DNA of 50,088 nucleotides from Fidelibacterota bacterium (GTDB taxonomy: Bacteria; Fidelibacterota; Marinisomatia; Marinisomatales; UBA1611). Positions within the stretch are counted from its first letter, which is position 1. Each line of letters begins with the position of its first letter. Positions 7,963 through 19,561 of this stretch are shown here, piece by piece. The position numbers and the translations under genes are program-made. The DNA lies in the NCBI GenBank assembly GCA_018649625.1, contig JABIHN010000104.1:1-50088 (forward strand), in the 5' to 3' direction. Below the pieces are notes generated by a model. The model was given only the letters and a program-made list of their open reading frames with translations, was not told the DNA's origin and did not search any database.

Positions 7963-9075
7963 ATGAAGTTTTCCACGTCCAAAACCGAACTACAACAGGC
8001 TTTACAAAAACTTTCAAAAGCTACGCCAACTAGATCTACGCTTCCAATTCTTGGTTGTGTTTTAATTGAGTCCACAGAAGAAAAGACCACACTTCGCGCA
8101 ACCGATTTAGAAATTACAATAAAAGTAGAAATTCCTGTAAGCCTGGAAAACGTAGGATCTACCGCCCTACCTCATAAAACATTGTTAGACATTACCAACG
8201 AGCTATCAGAAACAAGGGTAACTTTGTCCGTTGACGATAAAAACAAGGCAACGATTTCCACCGACAGCGGACAATACGACTTAATGGCAAAACCCGCCGA
8301 TGAATTTCCAGCTGTTCCAGACGTGTCAGGAGCACAATCTGTAGAAATACCAGGCAAAATGTTAAAAGATATAATTAGCGCCACATCGTTTGCGGTGAGT
8401 CGAGACGAGCTAAAACCAGCAATTACAGGAGTTCTATTTAGGTTTGTGGAAGGCGGGATTACAGCTGTTTCAACCGACGGACACAGACTCGTAAAATATA
8501 CAAGAAAAGACTTCAACTCGAACAACTTTAAGGGTGATATGATTGTCCCGAGAAAATTTTTATCGTTTATGTCAACACAGTCTACTACCGGCAACGTGTC
8601 TTTACTTATTGGGGAAAACCACCTTACAGCAATAACAGGGAGCGACACGGTATTAACTCGGATCATCGATGAGCGCTTTCCTGATTATGAAAGCGTTATT
8701 CCAAAAGAAAACGATAAAACACTCAAAACCGAAAAAGAAATTCTTTTAGGCGCAATAAGGCGTGTTTCTATCTTTTCAAACAAATCAACACATCAAGTAG
8801 CGTTAAATCTTGACTCGGCTGCTTGTAAAATAACGACCGAAGATCCCGAAAAATCATCTAAAGCACAAGAAGACGTATCAGCGGAGTTTAACGGAGAAAG
8901 CTTAACGATTGGTTATAATGCGGAATACTTAAAAGACGTGGTTTCTCACGTATCTGGAAAAAATGTAATTGCAGAATTTAGCACACCCATTAGCGCAGCG
9001 CTTTTTAGTTCGGGTTCAACGGAAGAAAACATAGAAAGCATTATGCTTCTTATGCCCATCCGGCTGAATGATTAA
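7963..9075 (+). CDS. dnaN: DNA polymerase III sliding clamp, beta subunit
   Basis: Ring-shaped clamp that tethers the replicative polymerase to DNA; it also binds many repair proteins. The length of 370 residues is normal and the three-fold repeat of clamp domains can be followed: the first begins MKFSTSKTELQQALQKLSKAT, with TRSTLPILGCVLIE; the second includes AVSRDELKPAITGVLFRF and TDGHRLVKYTR; the third includes NAEYLKDVVSHVSG and ends in the typical IMLLMPIRLND, matching the usual C-terminal PMRL motif. The start ATG has AGGA 5 bases upstream. It heads the dnaN-recF-dciA-gyrB-gyrA cluster. dnaA is not upstream, so it probably has its own promoter in the 205-base gap. Confidence 0.97.
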   Translation: MKFSTSKTELQQALQKLSKATPTRSTLPILGCVLIESTEEKTTLRATDLEITIKVEIPVSLENVGSTALPHKTLLDITNELSETRVTLSVDDKNKATISTDSGQYDLMAKPADEFPAVPDVSGAQSVEIPGKMLKDIISATSFAVSRDELKPAITGVLFRFVEGGITAVSTDGHRLVKYTRKDFNSNNFKGDMIVPRKFLSFMSTQSTTGNVSLLIGENHLTAITGSDTVLTRIIDERFPDYESVIPKENDKTLKTEKEILLGAIRRVSIFSNKSTHQVALNLDSAACKITTEDPEKSSKAQEDVSAEFNGESLTIGYNAEYLKDVVSHVSGKNVIAEFSTPISAALFSSGSTEENIESIMLLMPIRLND

Positions 9076-9087
9076 AAGTCAAAACGG

Positions 9088-10187
9088 ATGGCCATTAAAA
9101 GCCTTACTTTGGTTTCGTTTAGAAACCACAAAAAACAGGTGTTTCGTTTTCAGGATGGACTTACAGTGATTTGGGGAGAAAACGGATCCGGAAAAACAGC
9201 AGCGCTAGAAGCAATTCACTTTCTTTCTTTTGGCAGTAGTTTTCGTACCCGGATACACCGAGATTTAATTAGAAATTCAGATGGCGCCCTATCTATTCGC
9301 GGTGAGTTTGTATCAAAAAATTATTCAGACAGCATTACTATATATGTTGAAAAAAAATCAGGTCAAAAAATAAAACTGAACGACAAACAGCTATCGGGGC
9401 GAAAAGAGCTGTTAGGAAGGAACAACGTAGTAGTTCTCTCCCCAGAAGAACAACCAGTAACAAAAGGTGCCCCCGCAGAACGCAGGCAGTTTTTTGATAA
9501 AATGTTTTCAATTACATCTAAAAGTTATATGGAAACACTTCAATCGTATAGTCGAATCATAAAACAAAGAGCATCGATACTGTTTCAACTTAAAGAAAAC
9601 AGGCGTTTAATTGGTGAATTGGAAAGCTGGGATGAGCAACTTGTTAACACGGGTCAAAAACTTTGGTCTTTTCGGTTTGATCTTATTGATGATTTCAAAG
9701 AACACTTAATAAAGATATTAAACCAGTATGATGGCGGAATAAAATTAGACCTAAAGTACACAATAGACGTTCCAACTGTTGAAGCGTACCAGTCTAAAAT
9801 TCAAGAAACACAGAGCGCAGATATTACAAGGGGAAGAACGAGTTACGGTCCACATAGAGACGATATATCGCTTTCGTGGAACGGCCGCGACCTTAGAAGA
9901 TTGGGATCACAGGGAGAACACAAACTCTCGTTGGTTTTGTTAAAGCTTGCGGAAATGGAGTTTGTACGCAATAAAACAGGAACACACCCGACTTTATTAT
10001 TAGACGATCTTTTTGCAAAATTAGACCTAGAAAGAAGCAAAAAAATAGTATCACTTTTGCAGGGTTTGGAGTTTGATTCGGGCCGCCCCGTTCAAACGAT
10101 TGTAACAACAACGGATATTTTGAATGTGGAAAAAAGCGGACTCTTGACAAAGGAAAAAGAAACAAAAACTTATCACTTGGAAAGATA

Positions 10188-10188
<1 letters not shown>
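9088..10188 (+). CDS. recF: DNA replication and repair protein RecF
   Basis: SMC-like ATPase that helps load RecA at single-strand gaps with RecO and RecR. It has 366 residues, the usual size. Seen are the N-terminal LVSFRNHK segment, Walker A GENGSGKT (G30-T37), the ABC-type signature region around LGSQGEHKLSLVLLKLAE and Walker B PTLLLDDLFAKLD. The gene starts 12 bases after dnaN. Its stop TAA overlaps the next ATG (TAATG at 10186-10190), indicating translational coupling to the DciA-like gene. Identification is secure. Confidence 0.96.
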
Positions 10189-12430
<2,242 letters not shown>

Positions 12431-12447
12431 CACTTTAGGAAATATTT

Positions 12448-14955
12448 ATGGTTGATTTTAATAGAGACAATATTCTTCCGCGTGATATCGTGGATGAAAT
12501 GAAAGAGAGTTATCTTAATTACTCAATGTCGGTTATTGTATCACGGGCTTTACCCGATGTGCGAGATGGACTAAAACCCGTTCACCGCCGAATTTTATTT
12601 GGCATGAGCGAACTAAGCTCAGGGTGGAATCGCCCTTATAAAAAATCCGCACGAATTGTGGGTGATGTTTTAGGTAAATATCATCCCCATGGCGATAGCT
12701 CTGTTTATGATGCGTTGGTTCGGATGGCGCAATCTTTTTCAATGCGATATCGACTTGTGGACGGGCAAGGAAATTTTGGGTCAATCGATGGAGATAACGC
12801 GGCTGCAATGCGTTATACAGAATCCAGAATGACAAGAATGTCAGGTGAAATGCTAAAAGACCTCGACAAAGACACCGTTGAGTGGACACCGAATTTTGAT
12901 GAAACCTTAAAAGAACCATCGGTGCTTCCATCGGCGATTCCAACCTTGCTGGTAAACGGCTCAGAAGGTATCGCGGTGGGAATGGCTACAAAAATTCCAC
13001 CTCATAATTTGACCGAAATTATCAATGGTTTAGTCGCTTTAATAGATAACGGAGATATTACGACCGATGAATTAATGACCCATATTAAAGGGCCCGACTT
13101 TCCAACAGCGGGACTTATTATGGGGATGGATGGACTTAGAAGCGCTTATGAAACCGGGCGCGGGAAGATTAAAATGCGAGCTCGAGCTCACATCGAAACA
13201 AATAAAAACGGAAAAGATAGTATCGTTATTACCGAAGTTGCCTATCAAACAAATAAGGCAAATCTTGTTGAAAAAATAGCAGACTTAGTTCGCGATAAAA
13301 AAGTGGTTGGCATTTCTGATCTTCGAGACGAATCAGATAAAGACGGAATCCGCGTGGTGATAGAAACAAAACGGGATGCGGTTCCAGAAGTAATTCTAAA
13401 CCTGCTTTATAAACACACACAACTTCAAGATACTTTTGGTATAATTTTATTAGCGCTTGTAAAAGGCGTTCCAAAAATAATGCCTCTTAAAACAATTTTG
13501 AATCACTTTATAGAATTTCGTCATGAAATTGTTGTTCGTCGGACAGAGTTTGAGCTAAGAGAAGCTGAATCCCGTGCTCATATTTTAGAGGGATTGAAAA
13601 TTGCGTTAGACAATATTGATGAAATCATAAAAATTATTCGCGGCAGTAAAGACCCAGCTCAAGCAAAAGAAGGATTAATGAATGGATTCAATCTTTCCGA
13701 AATACAATCACAAGCGATATTGGATATGCGCCTTCAAAGACTTACGGGACTTGAAGTAGATAAAGTGGTAGCGGAATACAGAGAGTTGATTAAGGTTATT
13801 GCGCACTTACGAGGAATATTAGACAGTAAAATCCAACGTATGGATATTATAAAAACAGAGTTAATTGAAGTTCGAGATCAGTACGGTGATGAAAGACGAA
13901 CTGAAATTATACCCGTGGATTCTAATTTCACCATGGAAGACATGATTGCGGAAGAAGAAGTCGTGTTAACAATTACTCACCTTGGCTATATCAAACGAAC
14001 AGCATTAAACACTTATCGAACTCAACGAAGAGGCGGTAGAGGCGTTCAAGGCGCAATGAGTAAGGATGAAGATTTTGTAGAACATCTTTTTATTGCTAAT
14101 ACACACGACTACATGTTATTCTTCACGGAAAAAGGAAAATGTTATTGGTTGAAAGTATATGATATCCCTCAGGGTGGACGTGCGACGCGTGGTCGCGCCG
14201 TGGTGAACTTGATTGGATGTGAGCCGGGTGAAAAAGTTGAAGCATTTGTTAGTGTAAAAGAATTTGATGATAATCACTATATTGCTATGGCTACAAAAAA
14301 TGGAATTGTAAAAAAGACCGTTTTATCTGCCTATGGTAAGCCAAGAAAAGGCGGAATTTATGCGATAGATATCCGAGAAGGGGACAAGTTGATTGAAGCG
14401 AGAATCACAAATGGTGACCAGGATATTTTATTAGGAACACACAATGGGAAATCAATTCGTTTTTCTGAAAGCAATATTCGCCCAAGCGGTCGAAAAACAA
14501 TGGGTGTAAAAGGAATTACTCTCAGCTCAAAAGATGATCGCGTAATTGGTATGTTGGTGGTTCGACGAGAAGGAACCATTTTAGTTGCAACCGAAAAAGG
14601 CATGGGTAAACGAACAGATGTAATTCAATATAGAACCCAAACTCGCGGCGGAAAAGGTGTAATGACAATGCGATGTACAGAAAAAACTGGAAAAATGGTA
14701 AATATTATGGAAGTCGTTGATACGGATGATTTAATTGTAATTACCGATTCTGGTGTATTGATGAGACAGTCTGTTGGTGCCATAAGAACTATTGGTCGCG
14801 TGACGCAAGGCGTGAAGTTGGTAAAACTGGATGCGGGCGCAAGTATTTCTTCTATTACACGGGTCATAAGCGAAGACGCAGCAACGAGCGAACCAGAACC
14901 GGAAGACAATCAATTATCTCTCGACGATATTGAACCGAAAACCGGAGACGCATGA
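12448..14955 (+). CDS. gyrA: DNA gyrase subunit A
   Basis: Breakage-reunion subunit of gyrase, 835 residues. The winged-helix catalytic domain is N-terminal, with Tyr123 in [11 protein letters not shown] as the residue that attacks DNA. The quinolone region [10 protein letters not shown] (S84 and D88, matching E. coli S83 and D87) is of the unmutated type. The C-terminal half carries the beta-pinwheel repeats with a GyrA box, QRRGGRG, which distinguishes it from ParC. An acidic tail ([17 protein letters not shown]) ends the protein. A weak AGGA lies upstream of the ATG. Its TGA overlaps the next start (ATGA), so yggS is translationally coupled. Confidence 0.98.
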   Translation: MVDFNRDNILPRDIVDEMKESYLNYSMSVIVSRALPDVRDGLKPVHRRILFGMSELSSGWNRPYKKSARIVGDVLGKYHPHGDSSVYDALVRMAQSFSMRYRLVDGQGNFGSIDGDNAAAMRYTESRMTRMSGEMLKDLDKDTVEWTPNFDETLKEPSVLPSAIPTLLVNGSEGIAVGMATKIPPHNLTEIINGLVALIDNGDITTDELMTHIKGPDFPTAGLIMGMDGLRSAYETGRGKIKMRARAHIETNKNGKDSIVITEVAYQTNKANLVEKIADLVRDKKVVGISDLRDESDKDGIRVVIETKRDAVPEVILNLLYKHTQLQDTFGIILLALVKGVPKIMPLKTILNHFIEFRHEIVVRRTEFELREAESRAHILEGLKIALDNIDEIIKIIRGSKDPAQAKEGLMNGFNLSEIQSQAILDMRLQRLTGLEVDKVVAEYRELIKVIAHLRGILDSKIQRMDIIKTELIEVRDQYGDERRTEIIPVDSNFTMEDMIAEEEVVLTITHLGYIKRTALNTYRTQRRGGRGVQGAMSKDEDFVEHLFIANTHDYMLFFTEKGKCYWLKVYDIPQGGRATRGRAVVNLIGCEPGEKVEAFVSVKEFDDNHYIAMATKNGIVKKTVLSAYGKPRKGGIYAIDIREGDKLIEARITNGDQDILLGTHNGKSIRFSESNIRPSGRKTMGVKGITLSSKDDRVIGMLVVRREGTILVATEKGMGKRTDVIQYRTQTRGGKGVMTMRCTEKTGKMVNIMEVVDTDDLIVITDSGVLMRQSVGAIRTIGRVTQGVKLVKLDAGASISSITRVISEDAATSEPEPEDNQLSLDDIEPKTGDA

Positions 14956-15635
14956 GCCTTGTTGGCGCATTAAAATCAATTCAATCTAAAATTGAATTAT
15001 CACAAAAACGGGGCGGCTTTAGCTGCCCTGTTCAGTTAGTAGCCGTTACAAAAACACATCCTTTTTCTTTTATTCAGCTTTGTTATGATTCTGGTATAAA
15101 ATCAATTGGTGAAAATAGAATCCAAGAAGCAGCACAAAAATTCGAAACTTTCGAAAATATGCCAAATATCAAACGAAGGTTTATTGGTCACCTTCAAACA
15201 AATAAAGTTAATAAATGTTTAGAATTATTTGACACTATTGATTCTGTTGATTCTTTAAAGCTCGCAAAAAAGATTTCTAAAGCCGCAAAGCGAGCACATA
15301 AAACAATCTCTGTTTTGTTGGAAATCAATACAAGCGGAGAACCGCAAAAACACGGTTTTCTTTCAAATCAACAAGATGAAATCATTGATTGTTTTAATGA
15401 AACAAATATAAACATAGAGGGGTTTATGACAGTTGGCCCAAGAACAACCGATGTTGGAAAAATTAGAGCATCGTTTATTCAATTAAGAGAATTACGAGAT
15501 AGCGTAAACCAAAAAACCCCACAACAAAAAATGAAAGAGCTATCTATGGGGATGAGCAGTGATTATGAAATTGCAGTGGAAGAAGGAGCGACCATGATAC
15601 GGTTAGGTTCTTTACTTTTTGGAAATAGGGCATAG
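14952..15635 (+). CDS. yggS: YggS family pyridoxal phosphate homeostasis protein
   Basis: PLP-binding protein of the YggS/PROSC/PipY family, which keeps vitamin B6 and amino-acid pools balanced and has no known catalytic activity. It has 227 residues and folds as a single alanine-racemase-like barrel. The PLP lysine is K34 in VAVTKTHP. Other family motifs are [32 protein letters not shown] and the C-terminal [28 protein letters not shown]. It overlaps gyrA by four bases, placing it at the end of the gyrase transcript. The gap to the convergent neighbour is 112 bases. Confidence 0.95.
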   Translation: MSLVGALKSIQSKIELSQKRGGFSCPVQLVAVTKTHPFSFIQLCYDSGIKSIGENRIQEAAQKFETFENMPNIKRRFIGHLQTNKVNKCLELFDTIDSVDSLKLAKKISKAAKRAHKTISVLLEINTSGEPQKHGFLSNQQDEIIDCFNETNINIEGFMTVGPRTTDVGKIRASFIQLRELRDSVNQKTPQQKMKELSMGMSSDYEIAVEEGATMIRLGSLLFGNRA

Positions 15636-15747
15636 ACGTTTTTATAAAAACAAAAAAAAGAAGACCATATCCAAAACGATTTGATATTTCTGTTCCAGCA
15701 AACATGAAGTGTGGTATTTTAAACAAATAAAATCCCGCGTTAATTGT

Positions 15748-16710
15748 TTATAAGTTTTTAAGTGGATCTATCCAAGGTAGTAAGTAGTCAAATAATTTTC
15801 TATAGCTTAATGAAAGTTGCCAGGCCCCTATGCGCTGGTCTACCTCACCTTCAATTCCAGAAAAAGCACCTCCAACAAAAAACGGTTTTTGAATCGTTAA
15901 CCCTATACCGCCAACAGAAAGGTTCCACAATGTACCTCCTCCGAGCGTAACAATAGTTGCTCTAGAATTTGGCGATTCGAGACCGTTCCAATAAGATGGT
16001 GTGGTATGTCTTACAATAATATTTCCACCTAGCGATGCATTTATTTTAGGAATTAATTTTGAAAAAGCAGTCAAAGAAAGATCGTATAGTTGAGATGACT
16101 TAAATCCGTATTTGTTTTCAAGCAAAGGAATTTCAGCCATTAGTGTTCCGCCAATAAAAACAGGGGATAAGGTTCGTTTTTTGAAAAACTGAATTTCTAG
16201 TATTTGCTTGTAAACTCCATCGCTTAAGCTAAAATGACGATGATCTGTAGCATCTTCACCGCTTAAAAAAAAAGGGTCTGACGTAAGAGTGTTTTTTGAT
16301 GGTATAACTATACCGCTACCTAAAAACCAACGTTTTCCGGGTCCTTGTCCATCGTTAAAAACTAAATAACGAAGCATAAGTTTGGTGTCACCCATTGCGC
16401 CACCCACTGCATTTAAAAAGTCTGAATCAGTGCCTTCATCTCGATGATGGATAGTGCTAGAATCACTGTTCCACCCCATCGTTCGCTTTCCAATTGTTTT
16501 ACTAATGGTTAAATTCCAATAATTAGATAAACCAAAAGTTAGCGTCGGAGTTGTCGTTAAAGATGTAAGAGATCCTTTATGGTCAAATGTTTCATTTGAT
16601 CCCGGTAATACATCATGCCACCAATCAATATATTGGATTGCGTTGTCTAAGCCAAACATAATTTGTCCAGCCCAAAGCCCAACGCCTCTATCTGAATTGC
16701 CGACCGGCAA
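15748..16710 (-). CDS. putative outer-membrane beta-barrel protein, signal peptide detached
   Basis: Unrecognised protein of about 320 residues from a TTG at 16710. The sequence alternates hydrophobic and polar residues and is rich in aromatic girdle residues and glycine (for example NYWNLTISKTIG, ASLGGNIIVRHTTPSYWNG, VGGIGLTIQKPFFVGGAFSG) and ends SYRKLFDYLLPWIDPLKNL; this looks like a transmembrane beta-barrel. There is no signal peptide from the TTG start. In the same frame, 25 codons upstream, an ATG (16785) begins a good signal peptide, but two TGA codons (16732-16734 and 16723-16725) separate the two parts. The gene is therefore either a recent pseudogene, a sequencing error, or translated from an internal start without export. 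Function unknown. Confidence 0.6.
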   Translation of the reverse strand: MPVGNSDRGVGLWAGQIMFGLDNAIQYIDWWHDVLPGSNETFDHKGSLTSLTTTPTLTFGLSNYWNLTISKTIGKRTMGWNSDSSTIHHRDEGTDSDFLNAVGGAMGDTKLMLRYLVFNDGQGPGKRWFLGSGIVIPSKNTLTSDPFFLSGEDATDHRHFSLSDGVYKQILEIQFFKKRTLSPVFIGGTLMAEIPLLENKYGFKSSQLYDLSLTAFSKLIPKINASLGGNIIVRHTTPSYWNGLESPNSRATIVTLGGGTLWNLSVGGIGLTIQKPFFVGGAFSGIEGEVDQRIGAWQLSLSYRKLFDYLLPWIDPLKNL

Positions 16711-16785
16711 AGATGGATTACTTCAAAGCGCTCATTGACCTCGAAGAGAAAATACCATCAAAAAGAATAATAAAAGAGATTTCAT
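16711..16785 (-). pseudogene. detached signal-peptide segment of the beta-barrel gene
   Basis: From ATG at 16785 the frame reads MKSLLLFFLMVFSLRGQ, a typical signal peptide, then TGA, two codons, TGA, and continues without further stops into the barrel at 16710. The spacing stays in frame (75 bases). TGA is used as a genuine stop elsewhere here (gyrA, dciA), so recoding is not expected. A small local change of sequence could explain both stops. Confidence 0.55.
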
Positions 16786-16915
16786 GATGTATTAAATTAG
16801 GTACCTATTTTATAGAAATCTTATAATTAAATCATAGAGATGGTGCATAAAAAAGTGTACTCAATTTGTAAAAAATACAAACTTTATCGGTTGCAACAAC
16901 GAGGACATACCAAAA

Positions 16916-18319
16916 ATGAAACAAATATTATTATTTTCCATACTCCTTTTACTTTTTTCTTCATGTGAAAAACAAAATACGTTATTAAAAGATTTTGTTC
17001 AAAAAGACGATAGCGCATTTACTTATGAAATCATAAAAGTTATTGAGGGCGATTCGTGGAAAGAATATATTATCAAAATGGTATCTCAAAACTGGCTAAC
17101 AAAAAACGACGTTGAAGAAACCGAATGGTGGCACTGGTTAAGAATTGTTGTTCCTAATGAAGTTGAAGAAACGGAAGCGTTATTATTTATTGGAGGCGGA
17201 AACCATAAAAGTAATTCGCCTAATTCTGCCGATGCAGCTACGATACAGATTGCCATGGCAACTCGGTCAATTGTTGCTGATATTTCAAATATTCCATTTC
17301 AACCCGTAATATTTAAGAATGATGATTTTGGTGAAAGAGTTGAAGACGATTTAATTGCCTTTGGTTGGAGACATTTTTTAGAAAATGGCGCCAAAGACAA
17401 AGACGCCCAATGGTTAGCGCACCTACCTATGACAAAAGCAGTTGCTCGGGGCATGGACGTTATTCAAGAAATTTCCGAAAAAGAAAACAAACCGGTTGAT
17501 CGTTTTGTCACTGCTGGCGGATCTAAGCGAGGGTGGACCACTTGGTGCACGGCTATTGCCGACGATAGGGTTATGGCAATTATTCCAATTGTTATTGATA
17601 TGTTAAACGTAGAAGAGTCTTTTAATCACCATTGGAAGTGTTATGGAGAATGGTCTCACGCAGTTGATAGTTACGTGGATGAAGAAGTTATGGATTGGAT
17701 GGGCTCCAAGGAATACGATAGAATAAATGAAATCGTTGAGCCGTTTTCATTTCGCGAACAATTAACGTTGCCCAAATTTCTTATTAACGCCACTGGTGAT
17801 GAGTTTTTTGTAACAGATTCATGGCAGTTTTATTGGGATGAGCTTAGAGGTGAAAAATATTTACAATATATTCCGAACGCTAATCACGGACTTCGAAGTA
17901 ATGACGGCGAATATAATATGAAAAGTTTAACCGCATTTTATAAAGCAGTTATTTCTGACACAGAAAGACCGCAATACAGCTGGTCTGTAAGTAATGACTC
18001 TATTTATTTAAATATAGATCACGCTTTAAATTCAGATTATTCTGTTAAACAATGGGAAGCGGTAAACGCTGAAACGCGAGATTTTCGCGTGGATGTTATT
18101 GGTCGAAGTTGGACATCAAAAAATATTTCAAAATCAAGCGATGGTCGTTATGCGGTAAAAATCACAGAACCTGAAAGCGGGTATAAGGCGGGTCTCTTAG
18201 AAGTAACATTTAACCCAATGTCACAGATTCCATTTATATTTACATCGGGAACAGTGGTGGCACCCAACACATTTCCGTTTGGAGACTATGTGAGTAAAAC
18301 CCCAAAGGGAACTCGATAG
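16916..18319 (+). CDS. PhoPQ-activated pathogenicity-related (PqaA-type) lipoprotein
   Basis: An exported alpha/beta-hydrolase-like protein of 467 residues. The signal MKQILLFSILLLLFSSCEK has a lipobox ending at Cys17. The hydrolase core holds the probable nucleophile elbow GGSKRGW (Ser203), preceded by LPMTKAVARGMDVIQE and followed by PKFLINATGDEFFVTDSWQFY and PNANHGL, where an acidic residue and His would complete the triad. These segments are the hallmark of the PqaA family (PF10142), named after a Salmonella PhoPQ-activated gene; the substrate is unknown. A GAGG lies about 20 bases before the ATG. It is divergent from the broken barrel gene and alone on its strand. Confidence 0.85.
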   Translation: MKQILLFSILLLLFSSCEKQNTLLKDFVQKDDSAFTYEIIKVIEGDSWKEYIIKMVSQNWLTKNDVEETEWWHWLRIVVPNEVEETEALLFIGGGNHKSNSPNSADAATIQIAMATRSIVADISNIPFQPVIFKNDDFGERVEDDLIAFGWRHFLENGAKDKDAQWLAHLPMTKAVARGMDVIQEISEKENKPVDRFVTAGGSKRGWTTWCTAIADDRVMAIIPIVIDMLNVEESFNHHWKCYGEWSHAVDSYVDEEVMDWMGSKEYDRINEIVEPFSFREQLTLPKFLINATGDEFFVTDSWQFYWDELRGEKYLQYIPNANHGLRSNDGEYNMKSLTAFYKAVISDTERPQYSWSVSNDSIYLNIDHALNSDYSVKQWEAVNAETRDFRVDVIGRSWTSKNISKSSDGRYAVKITEPESGYKAGLLEVTFNPMSQIPFIFTSGTVVAPNTFPFGDYVSKTPKGTR

Positions 18320-18348
18320 CTCAAGTTCTAACAATTGTAAAACTGGAA

Positions 18349-19248
18349 TTAGCTTAGTTTTTTAGCGATTTCTATTCCAAGTTTTATATTATTTAGTGCC
18401 AGGGCTTTATTTGTTTTTAGGCTGCGTCCTGCCGTTTGTTCAACAATTTCCTTCAGCAAAAAAGGTGTTAACTTTTTACCCGCAATACCGAGATTAAGCG
18501 CAGTTTCACAAGCCGTTTCAATAATAGATTTTATTTCGTGAGTGGGAATTTCGTCTTTTTCAGGCACAGGGTTTACCACAAGTACCGAGTTTGAAAGTGC
18601 CATAGCAATATTTTCTTTGTAAATATTTGCAATATTTTGAGATGACGATACAGAATGAATTCCAAATATTCCAGATGACCTAGAGTAAAAAGCCGGTAAT
18701 TCATTTGTGTGATATCCAACAACGGTTATGCCGAGTGTTTCCATCATTTCTAGTGTTTTAGATAAATCTAAAATAGCTTTAGCTCCAGCTGAAATGACTA
18801 CCATAGGAATCGTTGCCAGTGCGGTTAAGTCTTGTGAAATATCAAAAGAAAATTCTACGCCTCGATGAACGCCACCAATTCCGCCCGTAGAAAAAATAGG
18901 AAGCCCAGCTTGGTGTGCGATATGCATAGTTGATGAAACAGTTGTGGCGCCATTCCATTTTTCTGAAACTGCTATTCCTAGTTCTCGCCGAGAAACTTTT
19001 TTTACCGAATCGTTTTCAGCGATAAAGGTTAGCTGGTCGTTTTCTAGTCCAACGAAAATTTCGCCATTAATTATGGCTATTGTTGCTGGAATAACATTGT
19101 TTTCTTTACACAGCCGTTCGCCTCGTTTGGCGAATTCAAGATTATCAGGGTAAGGCATTCCATGGGCTATGATGGTAGATTCTAGCACCAAAATTGGCTG
19201 TCCAAGTTCCAGAGCTAATTGAACATCTTTAGATAATTTTATTTTCAT
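18349..19248 (-). CDS. psuG: pseudouridine-5'-phosphate glycosidase
   Basis: Cleaves pseudouridine 5'-phosphate reversibly to uracil and ribose 5-phosphate, the second step of pseudouridine breakdown. It has 299 residues, the normal length. Family motifs include the N-terminal LVLESTIIAHGMPYPDN (E23 is the probable catalytic acid), GNGxx-like segment AIINGEIFVGL, STGGIGGVHRGVEFSFDIS, VISAGAKAILDL and the C-terminal KLTPFLLKEIVEQTAGRSLKTN. The usual partner, pseudouridine kinase PsuK, is not adjacent. The gene converges with the PqaA-type gene (29 bases apart) and diverges from the small unknown gene at 19302, so its promoter must lie within about 50 bases. Confidence 0.95.
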   Translation of the reverse strand: MKIKLSKDVQLALELGQPILVLESTIIAHGMPYPDNLEFAKRGERLCKENNVIPATIAIINGEIFVGLENDQLTFIAENDSVKKVSRRELGIAVSEKWNGATTVSSTMHIAHQAGLPIFSTGGIGGVHRGVEFSFDISQDLTALATIPMVVISAGAKAILDLSKTLEMMETLGITVVGYHTNELPAFYSRSSGIFGIHSVSSSQNIANIYKENIAMALSNSVLVVNPVPEKDEIPTHEIKSIIETACETALNLGIAGKKLTPFLLKEIVEQTAGRSLKTNKALALNNIKLGIEIAKKLS

Positions 19249-19301
19249 GATAAAAGACCCTGGGTTTTTGGTTTAATTTCTTTACTTAATTTTAATTGAT
19301 T

Positions 19302-19559
19302 ATGAAAAATATTGACCCCAAAAGATACAACCTTTCTGCTCGAACCGTTCTAAGACAAAGCGATAAAAACAGCGTTTTTATTGTTCTTGATCGCAAGAGT
19401 CGAATCGTTATGAAAGACGGTTATCGAATTTTAACTCAAGCTAAAACCATTCTTCAAATTAAACCCACCATAATAATTACAGTTTTAGCATCAGCACCTG
19501 TTTGCAGTAAAACGCGAAGTTTTTTACTACAAAATAATATTCAAGTTAATGAACTGTAA
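19302..19559 (+). CDS. small protein of unknown function upstream of a MATE exporter
   Basis: I do not recognise this 85-residue protein. ATG 19302 is preferred to a TTG two codons upstream. It is basic in the N-terminal half (KRYNLSARTVLRQSDKN), then has a strand-helix pattern (SVFIVLDRKSRIVMKDG, TKTILQ-like helix) and a hydrophobic strand, TIIITVLASAPVCS, with a single Cys near the C-terminus. There is no signal peptide. The order suggests a compact alpha/beta domain. Its stop is two bases before the GTG of the MATE gene, so the two are probably co-translated. Confidence 0.6.
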   Translation: MKNIDPKRYNLSARTVLRQSDKNSVFIVLDRKSRIVMKDGYRILTQAKTILQIKPTIIITVLASAPVCSKTRSFLLQNNIQVNEL

Positions 19560-19561
19560 CC

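Noticed and set aside
15638-15730. Open stretch after yggS reading KKRRPYPKRFDISVPANMKC, with a 14-base palindrome GTTTTTATAAAAAC at its start
   Set aside because: The only ATG is near its end, there is no ribosome site, and the palindrome has no loop or T-tail for a terminator. Probably chance in a convergent gap.
16723-16734. TGA recoding (readthrough or selenocysteine) in the barrel gene
   Set aside because: TGA is a normal stop in gyrA, dciA and others here, there is no visible SECIS-like structure and no reason for selenocysteine at the signal-peptide junction.
16711-16785. Plus-strand reading frame MDYFKALIDLEEK opposite the detached signal peptide
   Set aside because: Short, without a ribosome site, and it mirrors the signal-peptide segment on the other strand; the minus-strand explanation is better.
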